Source: Myxococcus sp. RHSTA-1-4 (GTDB lineage: Bacteria; Myxococcota; Myxococcia; Myxococcales; Myxococcaceae). Taken from it: a DNA stretch of 64,000 nt. Every line of letters begins with the position of its first letter. The stretch's first letter is position 1. Below, piece after piece: positions 45,191-56,059 of this stretch. The position numbers and the translations under genes were made by a program. The stretch spans positions 62,001 through 126,000 of the forward strand of contig NZ_JAIQDG010000018.1 in NCBI RefSeq assembly GCF_020037125.1, written 5' to 3'. The notes under the pieces are model-generated. The model was not told the origin of the DNA and did no database searches. It saw only the letters and a list, made by a program, of their open reading frames with translations.

Positions 45191-47049
45191 GCCCAGCCCT
45201 CCATGGCCGCCGCCGCGGCATCCATCACCTTCTGGCGCTCGGCCGGGTTGCCCCCACCGCCGTAGCGGCCCAAATCACACGCCTCCAGCACGAAGAGCAC
45301 CCGCGAGCGCCGCTCCGCGTCCGCGCCGGCGGCCGTCATCCGCTCGGTGAGCACGTCTCGCGTGAGGCCGCCCACCGGCATGCCCAGCCGCGCCTCCAGG
45401 AAGCCGTGCAGCGCCTTCTCCACCTCCGCGTAGAAGGCCCCCACGTTGCTCCCGCCCTGCAGCTTCTCCGCCTCCGCCAGCCGCCGGCGCGCGGCCTTCG
45501 CCTGCTGCCGGCCGCGGTCCGCCTCCGAGCGGGTGGCCAGCTTCCCACGCACCCCGCCGATGAGGGCCACCCCCAGCAGCAGCCCCAGGGGCGCCAGCAC
45601 CACCGGAAGGAAGAAGCCCCGCTTCCAGGGCGGCTCGGAGGGGGCCTCGAAGCGCGCCTGGTAGCGCACCGGGCGCAGCCCGCCCGCGGTCAGCACGTTC
45701 TTCTGCTCGTTGGCCGCGTCCGCCATCTGCGACGGAGACGACGGCAGCGCCGACACGCCGCCCGCGCCCGCCTCCACGGTAATCGTCACCGGGTCCGTGC
45801 GCGCGACGTCATAGGCGCGTGCGCGCGGGTCGAAGAAGGGGAACTCCAGCGCGGGCAGCGTGAAGGTGCCCGTGCGCTGCGGCATCACCAGGTACTCCAC
45901 CACGCGCCGGCCCTGCACGCGGTTGCGCTGGGGCGTCACCTTGTCGGTGGTGGTCGGGTCATAGATTTTGAGCGCGGCCGGGCCGGTGAGCTTCGGCGGG
46001 GTGACGTTCTTCACGTTGCCCACGCCCTCCAGGATGACCTTCACCGTGACGGGCTGGCCCAGTTCCACCCGCGTCTGCGACACCTCCATGGACATCCGCC
46101 AGCTCCCCACGTGGGCGTTGGACATGCCTGGCGGGGCCCCCGGCGGCAGCGGCTTCACCTTCACCTTCAGCCCGTTGGATACGCGGTGCACGCGGTGGCC
46201 GGCGAAGAGGAAGCCGGTGGTGATGTCCGCCTCCGCGGGGGTGATGGACAGCGTGCCGGGCTTCACCGGGAAGAGCGCGCGGCGGCGCAGCAGGTAGGCG
46301 CGGTAGGGGACGCCGTCGACGATTCGCTGCTCGCCGGACAGCTGCGTGGGGCTCTCCACCTCCTCCGTCCAGAAGCCCTCCAGCTTGGGCATGGTGACGG
46401 AGTCCACGCTGGACAGGTCCACCCGCGAGTAGATGTAGAGCGACAGCGTCACCTGCTCGCCGACGAACACGTCGTCCCGGTCCAGGCTCGAGCGCAGGAA
46501 CAGGTCCGAGTCCCCTCGTGGAATCGTGGGCTCGTCCTCCTCCAGCTCGTCGGCGAACGGGTCCGGCGGCTGTGATGGCATGCTGGCGAACGGGTCCGGC
46601 AGCCTCGAGCCTCCAGGCTGGCCGGCGGACGACCCGAGCCGGCCGGTCCGCACCGAGATTTCCACCGGCTGCGTGCGGTACGTCTTTCCGCGCACCGTGA
46701 TTTGCGAGGGCGGAATCTTCAGCCGTCCGGCGCGATTGGCGCGCATCACCAGCACGTACCGGGTGATGTCCTGGATGACGGCCGGGCCGCCGCCGGACAG
46801 GGAGATGGAGCGCTGGCTGCTACGCGAGCTGGAGAGGACCTCGAAGTCCTCCGACTCCGGCAGTTGCACCTGCGCGTTGGGCGGCGCGTCCACCACCACC
46901 ACCGTGAGGCGGAAGGTGTCGTCGCTGCCGACCTCCTGCCGGTCCACCGTCTGGTAGAAATCGAGGTCGTCGTTCGCCCAGGCCGGCGCCGTGGCCAGCA
47001 GGGCAAGCACGGCGAGCAGGGCCCCGCGGGCGCTACCAGTCCTTCTCAT
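45187..47049 (-). CDS. batD: BatD, large secreted/membrane protein
   Basis: 620 residues. Signal peptide ends near AWA-ND (residue 25). Several Ig-like beta domains follow (DRDDVFVGEQVTLSLYIYSRVDLSSVD), then a membrane helix around 500, and a helical cytoplasmic tail. It matches the BatD/PF13584 family. Overlaps batC by 17 bases and batE by 4 bases. Confidence 0.88.
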   Translation of the reverse strand: MRRTGSARGALLAVLALLATAPAWANDDLDFYQTVDRQEVGSDDTFRLTVVVVDAPPNAQVQLPESEDFEVLSSSRSSQRSISLSGGGPAVIQDITRYVLVMRANRAGRLKIPPSQITVRGKTYRTQPVEISVRTGRLGSSAGQPGGSRLPDPFASMPSQPPDPFADELEEDEPTIPRGDSDLFLRSSLDRDDVFVGEQVTLSLYIYSRVDLSSVDSVTMPKLEGFWTEEVESPTQLSGEQRIVDGVPYRAYLLRRRALFPVKPGTLSITPAEADITTGFLFAGHRVHRVSNGLKVKVKPLPPGAPPGMSNAHVGSWRMSMEVSQTRVELGQPVTVKVILEGVGNVKNVTPPKLTGPAALKIYDPTTTDKVTPQRNRVQGRRVVEYLVMPQRTGTFTLPALEFPFFDPRARAYDVARTDPVTITVEAGAGGVSALPSSPSQMADAANEQKNVLTAGGLRPVRYQARFEAPSEPPWKRGFFLPVVLAPLGLLLGVALIGGVRGKLATRSEADRGRQQAKAARRRLAEAEKLQGGSNVGAFYAEVEKALHGFLEARLGMPVGGLTRDVLTERMTAAGADAERRSRVLFVLEACDLGRYGGGGNPAERQKVMDAAAAAMEGWA

Positions 47050-48034
47050 TCGGCTTCCTCTGCTTCTTCTTCTGCTGGAAACGCCAGAGCTGGAGATTCT
47101 TCTCGTTCTGCTTCATCGCATCCAGCAGGCGCTCCGCCTCCTGCCGGTCCAGGTCCGACGGGCTCGCGCCGCCATCCGCGGCCTCCTCCGCCTCCTGTTC
47201 TCCCGCGCTGCCGCCGTCAGCGCCACCGTCCTGGGGTTCACCCTCACCGTCGTCCTGGCCGCCGTCCGCGCCACCGTCCGCGCCGCCATCGCCCTTCTGT
47301 GGCTGCCCCTGCTCTCCACCATCCGCGCCGCCGTCCGCGCCGCCGTCCGCGCCACCGTCACCCGGGCCCCCGTCCGCGCCGCCGTCCGCGCCACCATCAC
47401 CGGCGCCGCCGTCCGCGCCACCATCCGCGCCGCCGTCCGTGCCCCCGTCCTGGGGCGTGCCGCCATCTCCCGGCGTGCCACCATCCTGGCCCGCGTCCGG
47501 ACGCCCGCCGTCGCTGCCACCGTCGGTCCCGCCGTCCGCGCCGCCGTCCGGCTTCTTGTCATTCTGGGGCGGCGGCAGGTTGCGCAGCACCACCTCGTAG
47601 TTGTGGCGCGCCTGCACGTCCCGCGGGTCCAGCGTGAGGGCACGCCGGTAGGCCTTCAGCGCCTCCTGCCGGTCCCCCGTGGTGGCGTGCAGGTTGCCCA
47701 GGTTGTACCAGGCCTTCTGCCGCAGGTCGGGCCGGTTGGACTCCGTCACCCCCTGGAAGACCTCCCGTGCCTCGGGGATGCGGCCCAGCTTGGCCAGCGC
47801 GTCCCCGCGGTTGAAGTCCACCACCGGGTCGTTGGGCCGCTCCTTCTTCGCCGCCTCGAAGGCCCGCAGCGCCTCTTCGTAGTTGCCCGCCGCGTACGCC
47901 TCGCGCCCCTGCTGCACCAGCGGGTGGTCCCGCTCCAGCGGGCCCGCGGCCCACGCCGTCGAGGACAGCGCCAGCGACACCACCAGCCCCCACGCCACGA
48001 GCCCCCGTGCCTTCATGCCCTGGCCCGCGCTCAC
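47033..48034 (-). CDS. batC: BatC-like TPR protein with Gly/Asp repeat tail
   Basis: 333 residues from the GTG at 48034, with GGAGG 8 nt upstream (ATG at 48016 possible). A signal peptide, then three TPR units (about 36-150) and a long tail of Asp-Gly-Gly repeats, then a short charged end (DRQEAERLLDAMKQNEKNLQLW), which is the conserved C-terminus in BatC proteins. Confidence 0.85.
   Translation of the reverse strand: MSAGQGMKARGLVAWGLVVSLALSSTAWAAGPLERDHPLVQQGREAYAAGNYEEALRAFEAAKKERPNDPVVDFNRGDALAKLGRIPEAREVFQGVTESNRPDLRQKAWYNLGNLHATTGDRQEALKAYRRALTLDPRDVQARHNYEVVLRNLPPPQNDKKPDGGADGGTDGGSDGGRPDAGQDGGTPGDGGTPQDGGTDGGADGGADGGAGDGGADGGADGGPGDGGADGGADGGADGGEQGQPQKGDGGADGGADGGQDDGEGEPQDGGADGGSAGEQEAEEAADGGASPSDLDRQEAERLLDAMKQNEKNLQLWRFQQKKKQRKPNEKDW
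47165..47551 (-). repeat. GGAD/DGG repeat tract in batC
   Basis: Codons for DGG, GAD and variants are repeated for about 129 residues (162-290) with Asp every third residue. It is a calcium-binding-like or purely acidic flexible tail. Short DNA units suggest slippage-driven length change. Confidence 0.85.
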
Positions 48035-49092
48035 GGTGACGGCCTCCGGCGCGAGGACGGCAGCAGCAACATGCCCAGCGCGAGCAGCGCCAGCCCCGGA
48101 ATGGCGAAGGTCTGGAAGCGCTCGTCGTAGCGGACCGTCACCCGGCTCTCCAGCTCGCTCTTCTGCATCTGGTCGATGCGATCCACCACCTGCGCCATGG
48201 CCACGCCACGCGGCTGGTGGAAGAACGTCCCTCCGGTCGCCTCGGCGATGGCCGTCAGGCCCGCGCGGTCCAACCGGGTAACCACCGTCTCCCCCGTCGC
48301 GTCCTTCTTGTAGTCCACGAACTCGCCCCGCCGGTCATACACGGGAATGGGCTCACCGGACTCCGAGCCCACGCCCACCGCCAGCACCGGCACGCCCGCC
48401 TCCTTCAGCGCCTCGCTGGCCTCGGACACCTCGCCGAAGAGGTCCTCGCCGTCGGACAGCAGCACCACCACGCGCTCCTTCGAGCCCCGGTCCGCGTTGT
48501 CCAGCACCTGCTTGGCCAGCTTCAGCGCCGCGCCCACGTTGGTGCCGCCCTGGGGCATCACCTCCGGGTCCACCGCGCGAAGGAACAGCTTCACCGCCGA
48601 GTAGTCCGACGTCAGCGGCGACTGGATGAAGGCGTCGCCCGCGAAGACGACGAGGCCCACGCGGTCGCCCTTCAGCTCGTCCAGCAGCGTCGTCAACTCC
48701 AGCTTCGCGCGCTCCAGGCGGCTGGGCTGCACGTCTCGCGCGAGCATGGACTTGGACGCATCCAGCGCCACCACCACGTCGATGCCGCGCCGCTTCGTCA
48801 GCTCGCTCTTGGTGCCACACTGGGGCTGCGCCAGCGCGAAGCCGAAGAGGGCCAGCCCCAGCCCATACAGGCCGCTCTGCATGGCGGGGCGCCACACGGA
48901 GACGCCCGGCGTGAAGCGCTCCGCGTGCCGCTCGTTCAGGAGCGCGCGCACACGCGAGCGGCGCCGCAGCGCCCCCATCAGCGCCAGCATGCCGAGCAGC
49001 ACGCCCAGCAGCATCAGCAGCAGGAAGAAGGGCTGGGCGAGTCCCGCCTGGTAGCCGAGCACGGTGAAGCGCCAGGGTTCCACGGGCGTCAC
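48031..49092 (-). CDS. batB: BatB, VWA-domain membrane protein
   Basis: 353 residues from the GTG at 49092, overlapping batA stop (GTGA). Two N-terminal membrane helices, then a VWA domain with metal site DASKS (Asp111) and the distal Thr/Asp (GGTN, LLSDGED), then a final membrane helix. With BatA it forms a membrane complex; known in Bacteroides and spirochaetes for aerotolerance. Confidence 0.9.
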   Translation of the reverse strand: MTPVEPWRFTVLGYQAGLAQPFFLLLMLLGVLLGMLALMGALRRRSRVRALLNERHAERFTPGVSVWRPAMQSGLYGLGLALFGFALAQPQCGTKSELTKRRGIDVVVALDASKSMLARDVQPSRLERAKLELTTLLDELKGDRVGLVVFAGDAFIQSPLTSDYSAVKLFLRAVDPEVMPQGGTNVGAALKLAKQVLDNADRGSKERVVVLLSDGEDLFGEVSEASEALKEAGVPVLAVGVGSESGEPIPVYDRRGEFVDYKKDATGETVVTRLDRAGLTAIAEATGGTFFHQPRGVAMAQVVDRIDQMQKSELESRVTVRYDERFQTFAIPGLALLALGMLLLPSSRRRPSP

Positions 49093-50099
49093 GGGAAGAC
49101 CCTCAGGAAGGAGGCGCGCAGGAGCAGCTCCAGCGCGGCGAGGCCGAAGGCGGCCAGCAGGAACGGATGGAACTCCTCGCGGTAGGTGGCGCTGGCGCCG
49201 CCCTCCATCAGCTTGGAGCGCTCCAGCGAGTCGAGCACCTTCTGCAGGCCCGCCCGCAGCCCCTCCGGGTCCGTGGCGCGGTAGTACTCGCCGCCGGTGC
49301 GGTCCGCGATGTCCTGCATCAGCTCCGGGTTGATGGGAATCTCCGTCTCGCGCCACACGGTGTTGCCGAACAGGTCCGTGCCCTGCGGGAAGGGCACCTT
49401 GCCGCCCTTGCCCACGAGGATGGTGTAGATGGGCACCTTCAGCGAGTGCGCCATGTTGGCCGCGTCCATGGGCGAAATCTTCCCGGCGTTGTTGTCACCG
49501 TCGGTAATCAGCACCACCACGCGGCTCTTCGCGTCCGAGTCGCGCAGGCGGTTGAGCGACGTGGCCAGCGCGTCGCCAATGGCGGTGCCGTCCTCCAGCA
49601 CGCGGGTGCGCAGCTGCTTGATGACCTCCTTCAGCACGCCGTAGTCCAGCGTCAGCGGCGCCTGGGTGTACGCCGCGCCCGCGAACACCACGAGGCCGAT
49701 GCGGTCATTCACCCGGTTGGCGATGAACTCGCTGAGCACCTCCTTGGCCACGTGCATGCGGTTCTGCGGGCGGAAGTCTCCGGCCTCCATGGAGGTGGAC
49801 AGGTCGAGCGCCACCACGATGTCGATGCCCTCCACCGACAGGTCGCGCACCCGGGAGTCGCGCGCCTGCGGCCGGGCGATGGCGAGGATGGCCGCCGTCA
49901 CCGCCGCCGCGCGCAAGAAGGGTAGCAGGGGCAGCAGGTACGTGCGCAGCCCCTTGCCGTTCCGGGCGAAGACATGCGCGGCGGAGAAGCGCAGCGTGGC
50001 GCGGGCGCGCCGCTCCCGCCACGCCTGCACCAGCAGCAGCGGCACGAGCAGCAGCCCCCAGAGCGCCTCGGGGTTATTGAACGCGGGGAGCGGCGGCAT
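49089..50099 (-). CDS. batA: BatA, VWA-domain membrane protein
   Basis: 336 residues. Membrane helices at the N-terminus and C-terminus flank a VWA domain with MIDAS DLSTS (Asp99), then GTAIG and LITDGDN. The family's N-terminal PEALWGLLLVPLLL is present. It overlaps the upstream DUF4381-like gene by 26 bases. Confidence 0.92.
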   Translation of the reverse strand: MPPLPAFNNPEALWGLLLVPLLLVQAWRERRARATLRFSAAHVFARNGKGLRTYLLPLLPFLRAAAVTAAILAIARPQARDSRVRDLSVEGIDIVVALDLSTSMEAGDFRPQNRMHVAKEVLSEFIANRVNDRIGLVVFAGAAYTQAPLTLDYGVLKEVIKQLRTRVLEDGTAIGDALATSLNRLRDSDAKSRVVVLITDGDNNAGKISPMDAANMAHSLKVPIYTILVGKGGKVPFPQGTDLFGNTVWRETEIPINPELMQDIADRTGGEYYRATDPEGLRAGLQKVLDSLERSKLMEGGASATYREEFHPFLLAAFGLAALELLLRASFLRVFP

Positions 50100-51060
50100 T
50101 GGCGGGAGCCTGGGGCGGCGGGGGCGGAACGTACGTCTTGTCGATGAGCGCGTAGCCGAAGGCGAGCGCGTCGCGGCAGGACTCGGGTGACGCGTCCGCG
50201 CGCGCGTACTTCACCATGTCCGACTCGGACACGAAGCGCATCAGCGCGTCCTCGGGGAGACCGGGCGTGGGCAGGCGGCGCAGCGAGGCCATCAGCTCGG
50301 AGCTGGTGCACTCCAGCGCCTCGAAGCCGTAGCGCTCGCCGAGGTAGCCGCGGATGATTTCGGACAGCCGGAAGTAGAAGTCCTTCACGTGGCCGCGCGC
50401 GGGCAGATTCTCCGCCTTGAGCGCGTCCAGCGCCTTGCGGGTGCGCACGTCCAGCGGCAGCAGTGGCGGCGCCTCCACGTGCTTCGGGCGCTTCTTCCAC
50501 CAGCGCCACAGCGCCCACGCCAGCAGCGCCGCGGCCAGGGCGCCCAGCAGGCCCAGCACCAGCCGCCACGAGCGGATGAGCACCTCCTGCGGAGGCTGGT
50601 AGTCGAAGAGATCCGCGCCCTGCCCGTCCGCGTCCGGCGGCAGCGTGGACGCCACCTCCACCTCGCGGCCCGGCAGGGTGAACTTCCGGGGACCGTCCGG
50701 CGTGGCCACGTCGAAGGACAGCGGCGGCACCTGCAGCTTGCCCAGCGCGAAGGCGGACATCCGCACCCGGAAGGTGGTGGTCGCCGCGTCCGTGCCGTCC
50801 TTCCGCTGGCGCGTCTGGTCCAGCAGCTCGAAGTCCCCCGCCTCCGTGGGCAGCGTCAGCTCGTAGCGCTGGTCCAACGGATGGGTGATGACCACCTCGT
50901 ACGTGAAGGGGTCGCCGATGCGCACCTGCTGGGGGTCCACGCGCACCGACAAATCCTGGGGCTGCACCGTCTCGTGCGCGGGCGCGCCGGGGGGCTCGGC
51001 GCTCCACGCCGGGAGCGGGGCCACCAGGAGCAGGGCCAGCACGGGCAGGAGCCGCTTCAC
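50074..51060 (-). CDS. DUF4381-like membrane protein of Bat operon
   Basis: 328 residues with a GTG start overlapping the DUF58 stop. A signal peptide, an Ig-like periplasmic domain (about 35-145), a membrane helix near 175-195, and a helical cytoplasmic domain with the FYFRLSEIIRGYLGERYGFEA motif found in BatD/DUF4381 proteins. It likely binds the VWA proteins. Confidence 0.8.
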   Translation of the reverse strand: MKRLLPVLALLLVAPLPAWSAEPPGAPAHETVQPQDLSVRVDPQQVRIGDPFTYEVVITHPLDQRYELTLPTEAGDFELLDQTRQRKDGTDAATTTFRVRMSAFALGKLQVPPLSFDVATPDGPRKFTLPGREVEVASTLPPDADGQGADLFDYQPPQEVLIRSWRLVLGLLGALAAALLAWALWRWWKKRPKHVEAPPLLPLDVRTRKALDALKAENLPARGHVKDFYFRLSEIIRGYLGERYGFEALECTSSELMASLRRLPTPGLPEDALMRFVSESDMVKYARADASPESCRDALAFGYALIDKTYVPPPPPQAPANAAAPRVQ

Positions 51061-51938
51061 GCCGCCATCCTCCGGGCCCGCGCGCGGAAGAACTGCGCGA
51101 GCGCCTTGCCATGGTCATCGCCGGCCCGCAGCTCCACGTGGTCCAGCTCCAGCTTCTTGAACAGCTTGCGCCGTTCGTCGCGCGCGGCCTGCATGGCCCG
51201 GGCGAAGCGGCCGCGCACGCGCGGGTCGCTGGTGTCCACGACGAAGCGCTCGCCCGTCTCCGGGTCCTCCATCTCCACCAGCCCCAGGCGGGGGAACTCC
51301 GCCTCCAGCGGGTCCTCCACCACCACGGGCACCAGGTCGTGCCTGCGTCCCACCAGCCGCAGCGGCTTCTCGTAGTCGCGCGCCTGGAAGTCGGAGATGA
51401 GGAAGGTGACGGCCTTCCGCTTCGCCACCTGCGTCAGGTACGTGAGCCCCGCCGCCAGGTCCGTCCCCTTCCCCGCCGGCCGGAAGGTGAGGATGTCGCT
51501 CACCAGCCGCAACACGTGCGTGCGGCCCTTGCGCGGCGGCACCACCTTCTCCACCCGATCCGAGAAGAGGATGAGCCCCACCCGGTCGTTGTTCGCGATG
51601 GCGCTGAAGGCAATCTGCGCGGCGACCTCCGCGGAGATTTCCGCCTTGGTGCGCTCCCTGGAGCCGAACTCCTTGGAGGCGGACACGTCCACCACGAGCA
51701 TCACCGTCAGCTCGCGCTCCTCGGTGAAGACCTTGACGTAGGCCTCGTTCATGCGCGCGGTGACGTTCCAGTCGATGATGCGAATCTCGTCACCGGGCTG
51801 GTACTGGCGCACCTCGGAGAAGGCCATGCCGCGGCCCTTGAAGACCGAGTGGTACTGGCCCGCGAGCATGTCGGAGACCACCTTGCGGGTGCGAATCTCC
51901 AGCTTGCGGATGCGGCGGATGAGGTCCTTGGGGAGCAC
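51057..51938 (-). CDS. DUF58 domain protein
   Basis: 293 residues with a GTG start. The family signature is clear: GQYHSVFKGRGMAFSEVRQYQPGDEIRIIDWNVTARM (split over 37 residues), followed by a VWA-like domain with DVSASKEFG. It is a regular partner of MoxR ATPases. Start and stop overlap or abut its neighbours. Confidence 0.92.
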   Translation of the reverse strand: MLPKDLIRRIRKLEIRTRKVVSDMLAGQYHSVFKGRGMAFSEVRQYQPGDEIRIIDWNVTARMNEAYVKVFTEERELTVMLVVDVSASKEFGSRERTKAEISAEVAAQIAFSAIANNDRVGLILFSDRVEKVVPPRKGRTHVLRLVSDILTFRPAGKGTDLAAGLTYLTQVAKRKAVTFLISDFQARDYEKPLRLVGRRHDLVPVVVEDPLEAEFPRLGLVEMEDPETGERFVVDTSDPRVRGRFARAMQAARDERRKLFKKLELDHVELRAGDDHGKALAQFFRARARRMAA

Positions 51939-51965
51939 GGGGTGCCTGCGGCTCGGGAGGGGACG

Positions 51966-52955
<990 letters not shown>

Positions 52956-53151
52956 GTCGCCTCGTGTCGGACTGGCGGCGGGCAGCCTAGGGGTTACAGG
53001 GTATCTGGCTCAACACCGCAGAAGCCCGGGCATTCCAGTAAGTTGCGTGCCTGTCCACCCCTTCTGGAGCCCCCCTTCCCATGTCCCACCCCACCCCGCG
53101 GTTCCACTCCCGGTGGAAGCCGGCCCGTCCCCCGGGTCCAGGAGGGCGGCC

Positions 53152-54069
53152 ATGAAGGCCCCGGCGAAGGCTCCGGCGGTGGGGCCGGTGGAGGCCGGGC
53201 TGCTGGGGCAGCTGGCCCCGGCGGTGACGGCCACGGTGCGCTGGCTACCGGGCGGCGGGGCCCTGCGGGTGCTGGAGGGCGGGCAGGGGCCCACGGTGGT
53301 GCTGCTGCACGGGCGCGGCGGGGCGGCATCCACGTGGTTCGTCTACCTGACGGCGCTGGCCCGGGGGCACCGGGTGCTGGCGGTGGACCTGCCCGGTTTC
53401 GGGATGTCCTCGGCGCCCGAGGGCCCGCTGGCCACGGCGGAGGACGGGGTGCGCTTCTTCACCGGCCCGGTGGAGGAGCTGCTGCTCCAGCTCGCTCCGG
53501 GGCCGGCGGCGGTGGTGGGCCACTCCCTGGGCGGGCTGGTGGCGGTGGAGCTGGCGCTGCGCGGCCGGGTGCCCGTCGAGCGGCTGGCGCTGGTGGATGC
53601 GATGGGGCTGGGGCCGGAGATGCAGCGCAAGGCGCGCCTGTTCTTCCGCGCGGGGCCGGAGCGGCTGGCGCGCTCACTGGGGCCGTGGGCGTGGTCGCGC
53701 CTGATGCCGCCCTCCCCCACCCCGCTGGGCGAGCGGATGGGGGCGCTGGGTTACGAGCTGCTGGCGGTGCCGGGTGGCAGGGACGCGGCGACGCGGGCGT
53801 TCAACACGCTGGTCCCCGTGGCCGGTCCGCTGTTCCACCGGAGGGAGCGGCTGGGTGAGGTGAAGGTGCCGGTGCTGCTCGTGTGGGGCGAGAAGGAGGA
53901 CACCCTGCCCCTGTCGCTCGCGGAGGAGGCGGCACGAAGGCTTCCCCAGGCGCGGCTGATGCGTGTGGACGCGGGGCACAGTCCGCATCAGGAGCATCCC
54001 GAGCGCGTGCTTCCGGAACTGAAGGCGTTCCTGGATGAGAGGTCCTCTGTCAGCGGGATGCCCGAGTAG
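53152..54069 (+). CDS. alpha/beta hydrolase
   Basis: 305 residues from the ATG at 53152 (AGGAGGG upstream). LLHGRGG (oxyanion hole), Ser in GHSLGG, Asp in WGEKEDT and His in GHSPHQEHPERV form the expected triad. Lipase/esterase or C-C hydrolase roles are both possible. It is divergent from moxR, with a 196-bp gap. Confidence 0.92.
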   Translation: MKAPAKAPAVGPVEAGLLGQLAPAVTATVRWLPGGGALRVLEGGQGPTVVLLHGRGGAASTWFVYLTALARGHRVLAVDLPGFGMSSAPEGPLATAEDGVRFFTGPVEELLLQLAPGPAAVVGHSLGGLVAVELALRGRVPVERLALVDAMGLGPEMQRKARLFFRAGPERLARSLGPWAWSRLMPPSPTPLGERMGALGYELLAVPGGRDAATRAFNTLVPVAGPLFHRRERLGEVKVPVLLVWGEKEDTLPLSLAEEAARRLPQARLMRVDAGHSPHQEHPERVLPELKAFLDERSSVSGMPE

Positions 54070-54111
54070 CAGGCCACGGCTGCCCCCGCGGATCCCCGTA
54101 TAGTCCCGGCA

Positions 54112-55164
54112 ATGGGACGTCGCAGGCTCTGGCATTGGTGGGCCATCTCCTTCGTCTACTGGACGCTGGCCGGTCTCGCGGACGCCAGCGAGACGCACTC
54201 CGTGGACGGCGTGAGCTGGGAGCACGCGCTGCTCACGTCGTTGCTTGCCCACGTCCTCTGGGTCCCCCTGACGGTCATCATCCTCCCGTTCGGGCTGCGC
54301 TTCCCGTTCGAGCGGCGGCGCTGGCGCTCACGCGTCGCACTCCACCTGGCGGCGGCGGTCGCCGTCTCGTGCATCCGGGCGTCGGTCATCTTCTCACTGG
54401 ACCCCTGGGTCGGCTGGTACGCGCAGCGGCCCGAGTTCCTGGATGTGCTCGAGCACGCCCTCCTCTACAACCCCTTCATCTACTTCACCCTCCTCGGCGT
54501 GGCGAACGCGCTCTACTACGCCGACCAGCTCCGCCTGCGGGACTCCCAGCTCGCCCGCGCGCAACTGCATGCGCTCAAGGCCCAGCTCCATCCCCACTTC
54601 CTCTTCAACACGCTCCACTCCATCTCCGCCCTCGTGCATCGCGACCCCAACGGGAGCGAGCGGATGATTGCGCGCCTGAGCGACCTCCTGCGCTCCACGC
54701 TCGATGCCGCAACCCGGGAGGAGGTCTCGCTCCAGGAGGAGCTGCGCACCGTGCAGCTCTACCTGGACATCCAGGGGGTACGCTTCGCCGACCGGCTCAC
54801 GGTGCGGCAGGACATCGAGCCGGAGGCGCTCACCGCGCACGTCCCCCACCTGGTGCTCCAGCCGCTGGTCGAGAACGCCATCCAGCATGGCATCGCCCCG
54901 AGCTCCGAGCCGGGGACGGTGACGCTGGCCGCACGGCGGGCGGGCTCGGAGCTGCTCCTGGAGGTGCGGGACGACGGCGTCGGCCTGAGCGACACCCCGG
55001 CGGCGCTCTCTGGCGGCAAGGGCGGAGGCCGGGGGCTGTGGCTCACCCGCGAGCGCCTCGCGCAGCTCTACGGAACGGACCACCGGATGGAGCTCCGGGA
55101 GGCCTCGGGCGGAGGCACGGAGGTGAGGCTCGCGATTCCATTCCGCACGGAGCCCTCCCCGTGA
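54112..55164 (+). CDS. LytS/YpdA-type sensor histidine kinase
   Basis: 350 residues. About four membrane helices (residues 10-140), then the His_kinase domain with phospho-acceptor His162 in LHPHFLFNTLHS and a C-terminal HATPase (ENAIQHG, DDGVGL, GGGRGLWL). This arrangement is typical of LytS-family sensors, with no long sensory loop. Its stop overlaps the regulator start (GTGA). Confidence 0.93.
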   Translation: MGRRRLWHWWAISFVYWTLAGLADASETHSVDGVSWEHALLTSLLAHVLWVPLTVIILPFGLRFPFERRRWRSRVALHLAAAVAVSCIRASVIFSLDPWVGWYAQRPEFLDVLEHALLYNPFIYFTLLGVANALYYADQLRLRDSQLARAQLHALKAQLHPHFLFNTLHSISALVHRDPNGSERMIARLSDLLRSTLDAATREEVSLQEELRTVQLYLDIQGVRFADRLTVRQDIEPEALTAHVPHLVLQPLVENAIQHGIAPSSEPGTVTLAARRAGSELLLEVRDDGVGLSDTPAALSGGKGGGRGLWLTRERLAQLYGTDHRMELREASGGGTEVRLAIPFRTEPSP

Positions 55165-55946
55165 ACAGCAGGATGCGCGTGCTCATCGTCGATGACGAGC
55201 CGCTCGCTCGCGAGCGCCTGAAGGACCTGCTGGCCGAGGCCGCCGACATGGAGCTCATCGGCGAGTGCCGCAACGGCCGCGAGGCCATCTCGGCCATCGA
55301 GGCGAAGCGCCCGGACCTCGTCCTCCTGGACGTGGAGATGCCCGGGCCCGATGGCTTCGGCGTCCTCCGCGCCCTCGCGCCCGAGCACCAGCCCGCGGTC
55401 ATCTTCGTGACGGCCCACCGCGACTTCGCGGTGCAGGCCTTCGAGGCCAATGCCCTCGACTACCTGCTCAAGCCGTTCGACCGGGAGCGTTTCCTCATGA
55501 GCCTGGCGCGTGCGCGCGAGCGCCGCCGGAGCCTGACGCCCCACCTGGACACGGAGGTGCTGGCGCGGCTCGAGGCGCTCACGCTGCGCGAGCCCCCGGG
55601 AACGGGCCGCTACGTGACACGGCTCGTGACGCGGACGGGGTGGCGCATGCGCTTTCTCCGCGTCGAGGACATCGACTACCTGACGGCGGAGGGGAACTAC
55701 GTCTCCGTGCACCTGGGCGCCCAATCGCACCTCATGCGAGAGACGCTGAACGCGCTGGAGGCGAAGCTCGACCCGAAGAAGTTCCTGCGCGCCCACCGCT
55801 CGTTCATCGTGCAGCTCGACCGCATCGAGGAGGTGGAGCCGCTCCCGCCCGGCGAATACGTGCTCACGCTGCGGGACGGCACCCGGCTGACCTCCGGCCG
55901 GAGCTATCGCGCGCGAGTGCAACGCGCGCTCGACCTGCCGAGCTGA
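55161..55946 (+). CDS. LytTR-family response regulator
   Basis: 261 residues from the GTG at 55161. A receiver domain with phospho-acceptor Asp57 (LLDVEMPGPDG) and Lys in KPFD is followed by a LytTR DNA-binding domain (about 155-255; FLRVEDIDYLTAEGNYVSVH and FLRAHRSFIVQL). It pairs with the overlapping kinase gene. Confidence 0.95.
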   Translation: MNSRMRVLIVDDEPLARERLKDLLAEAADMELIGECRNGREAISAIEAKRPDLVLLDVEMPGPDGFGVLRALAPEHQPAVIFVTAHRDFAVQAFEANALDYLLKPFDRERFLMSLARARERRRSLTPHLDTEVLARLEALTLREPPGTGRYVTRLVTRTGWRMRFLRVEDIDYLTAEGNYVSVHLGAQSHLMRETLNALEAKLDPKKFLRAHRSFIVQLDRIEEVEPLPPGEYVLTLRDGTRLTSGRSYRARVQRALDLPS

Positions 55947-56059
55947 ACCGTACGCGGACGGCGTTCCACCGTTCGCCCCAGACCCTCCACGGTTCGTCAC
56001 ATCCGCTTGGACCGCCTCCCCGATGCCGCGCGACTGTGTCCGCAGCAAAGGAGATGCGC

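Noticed and set aside
47165-47551. Short regular repeats resembling a CRISPR array
   Set aside because: Units of 9-15 bp in frame within batC coding for DGG; no unique spacers or dyad repeats, no cas genes.
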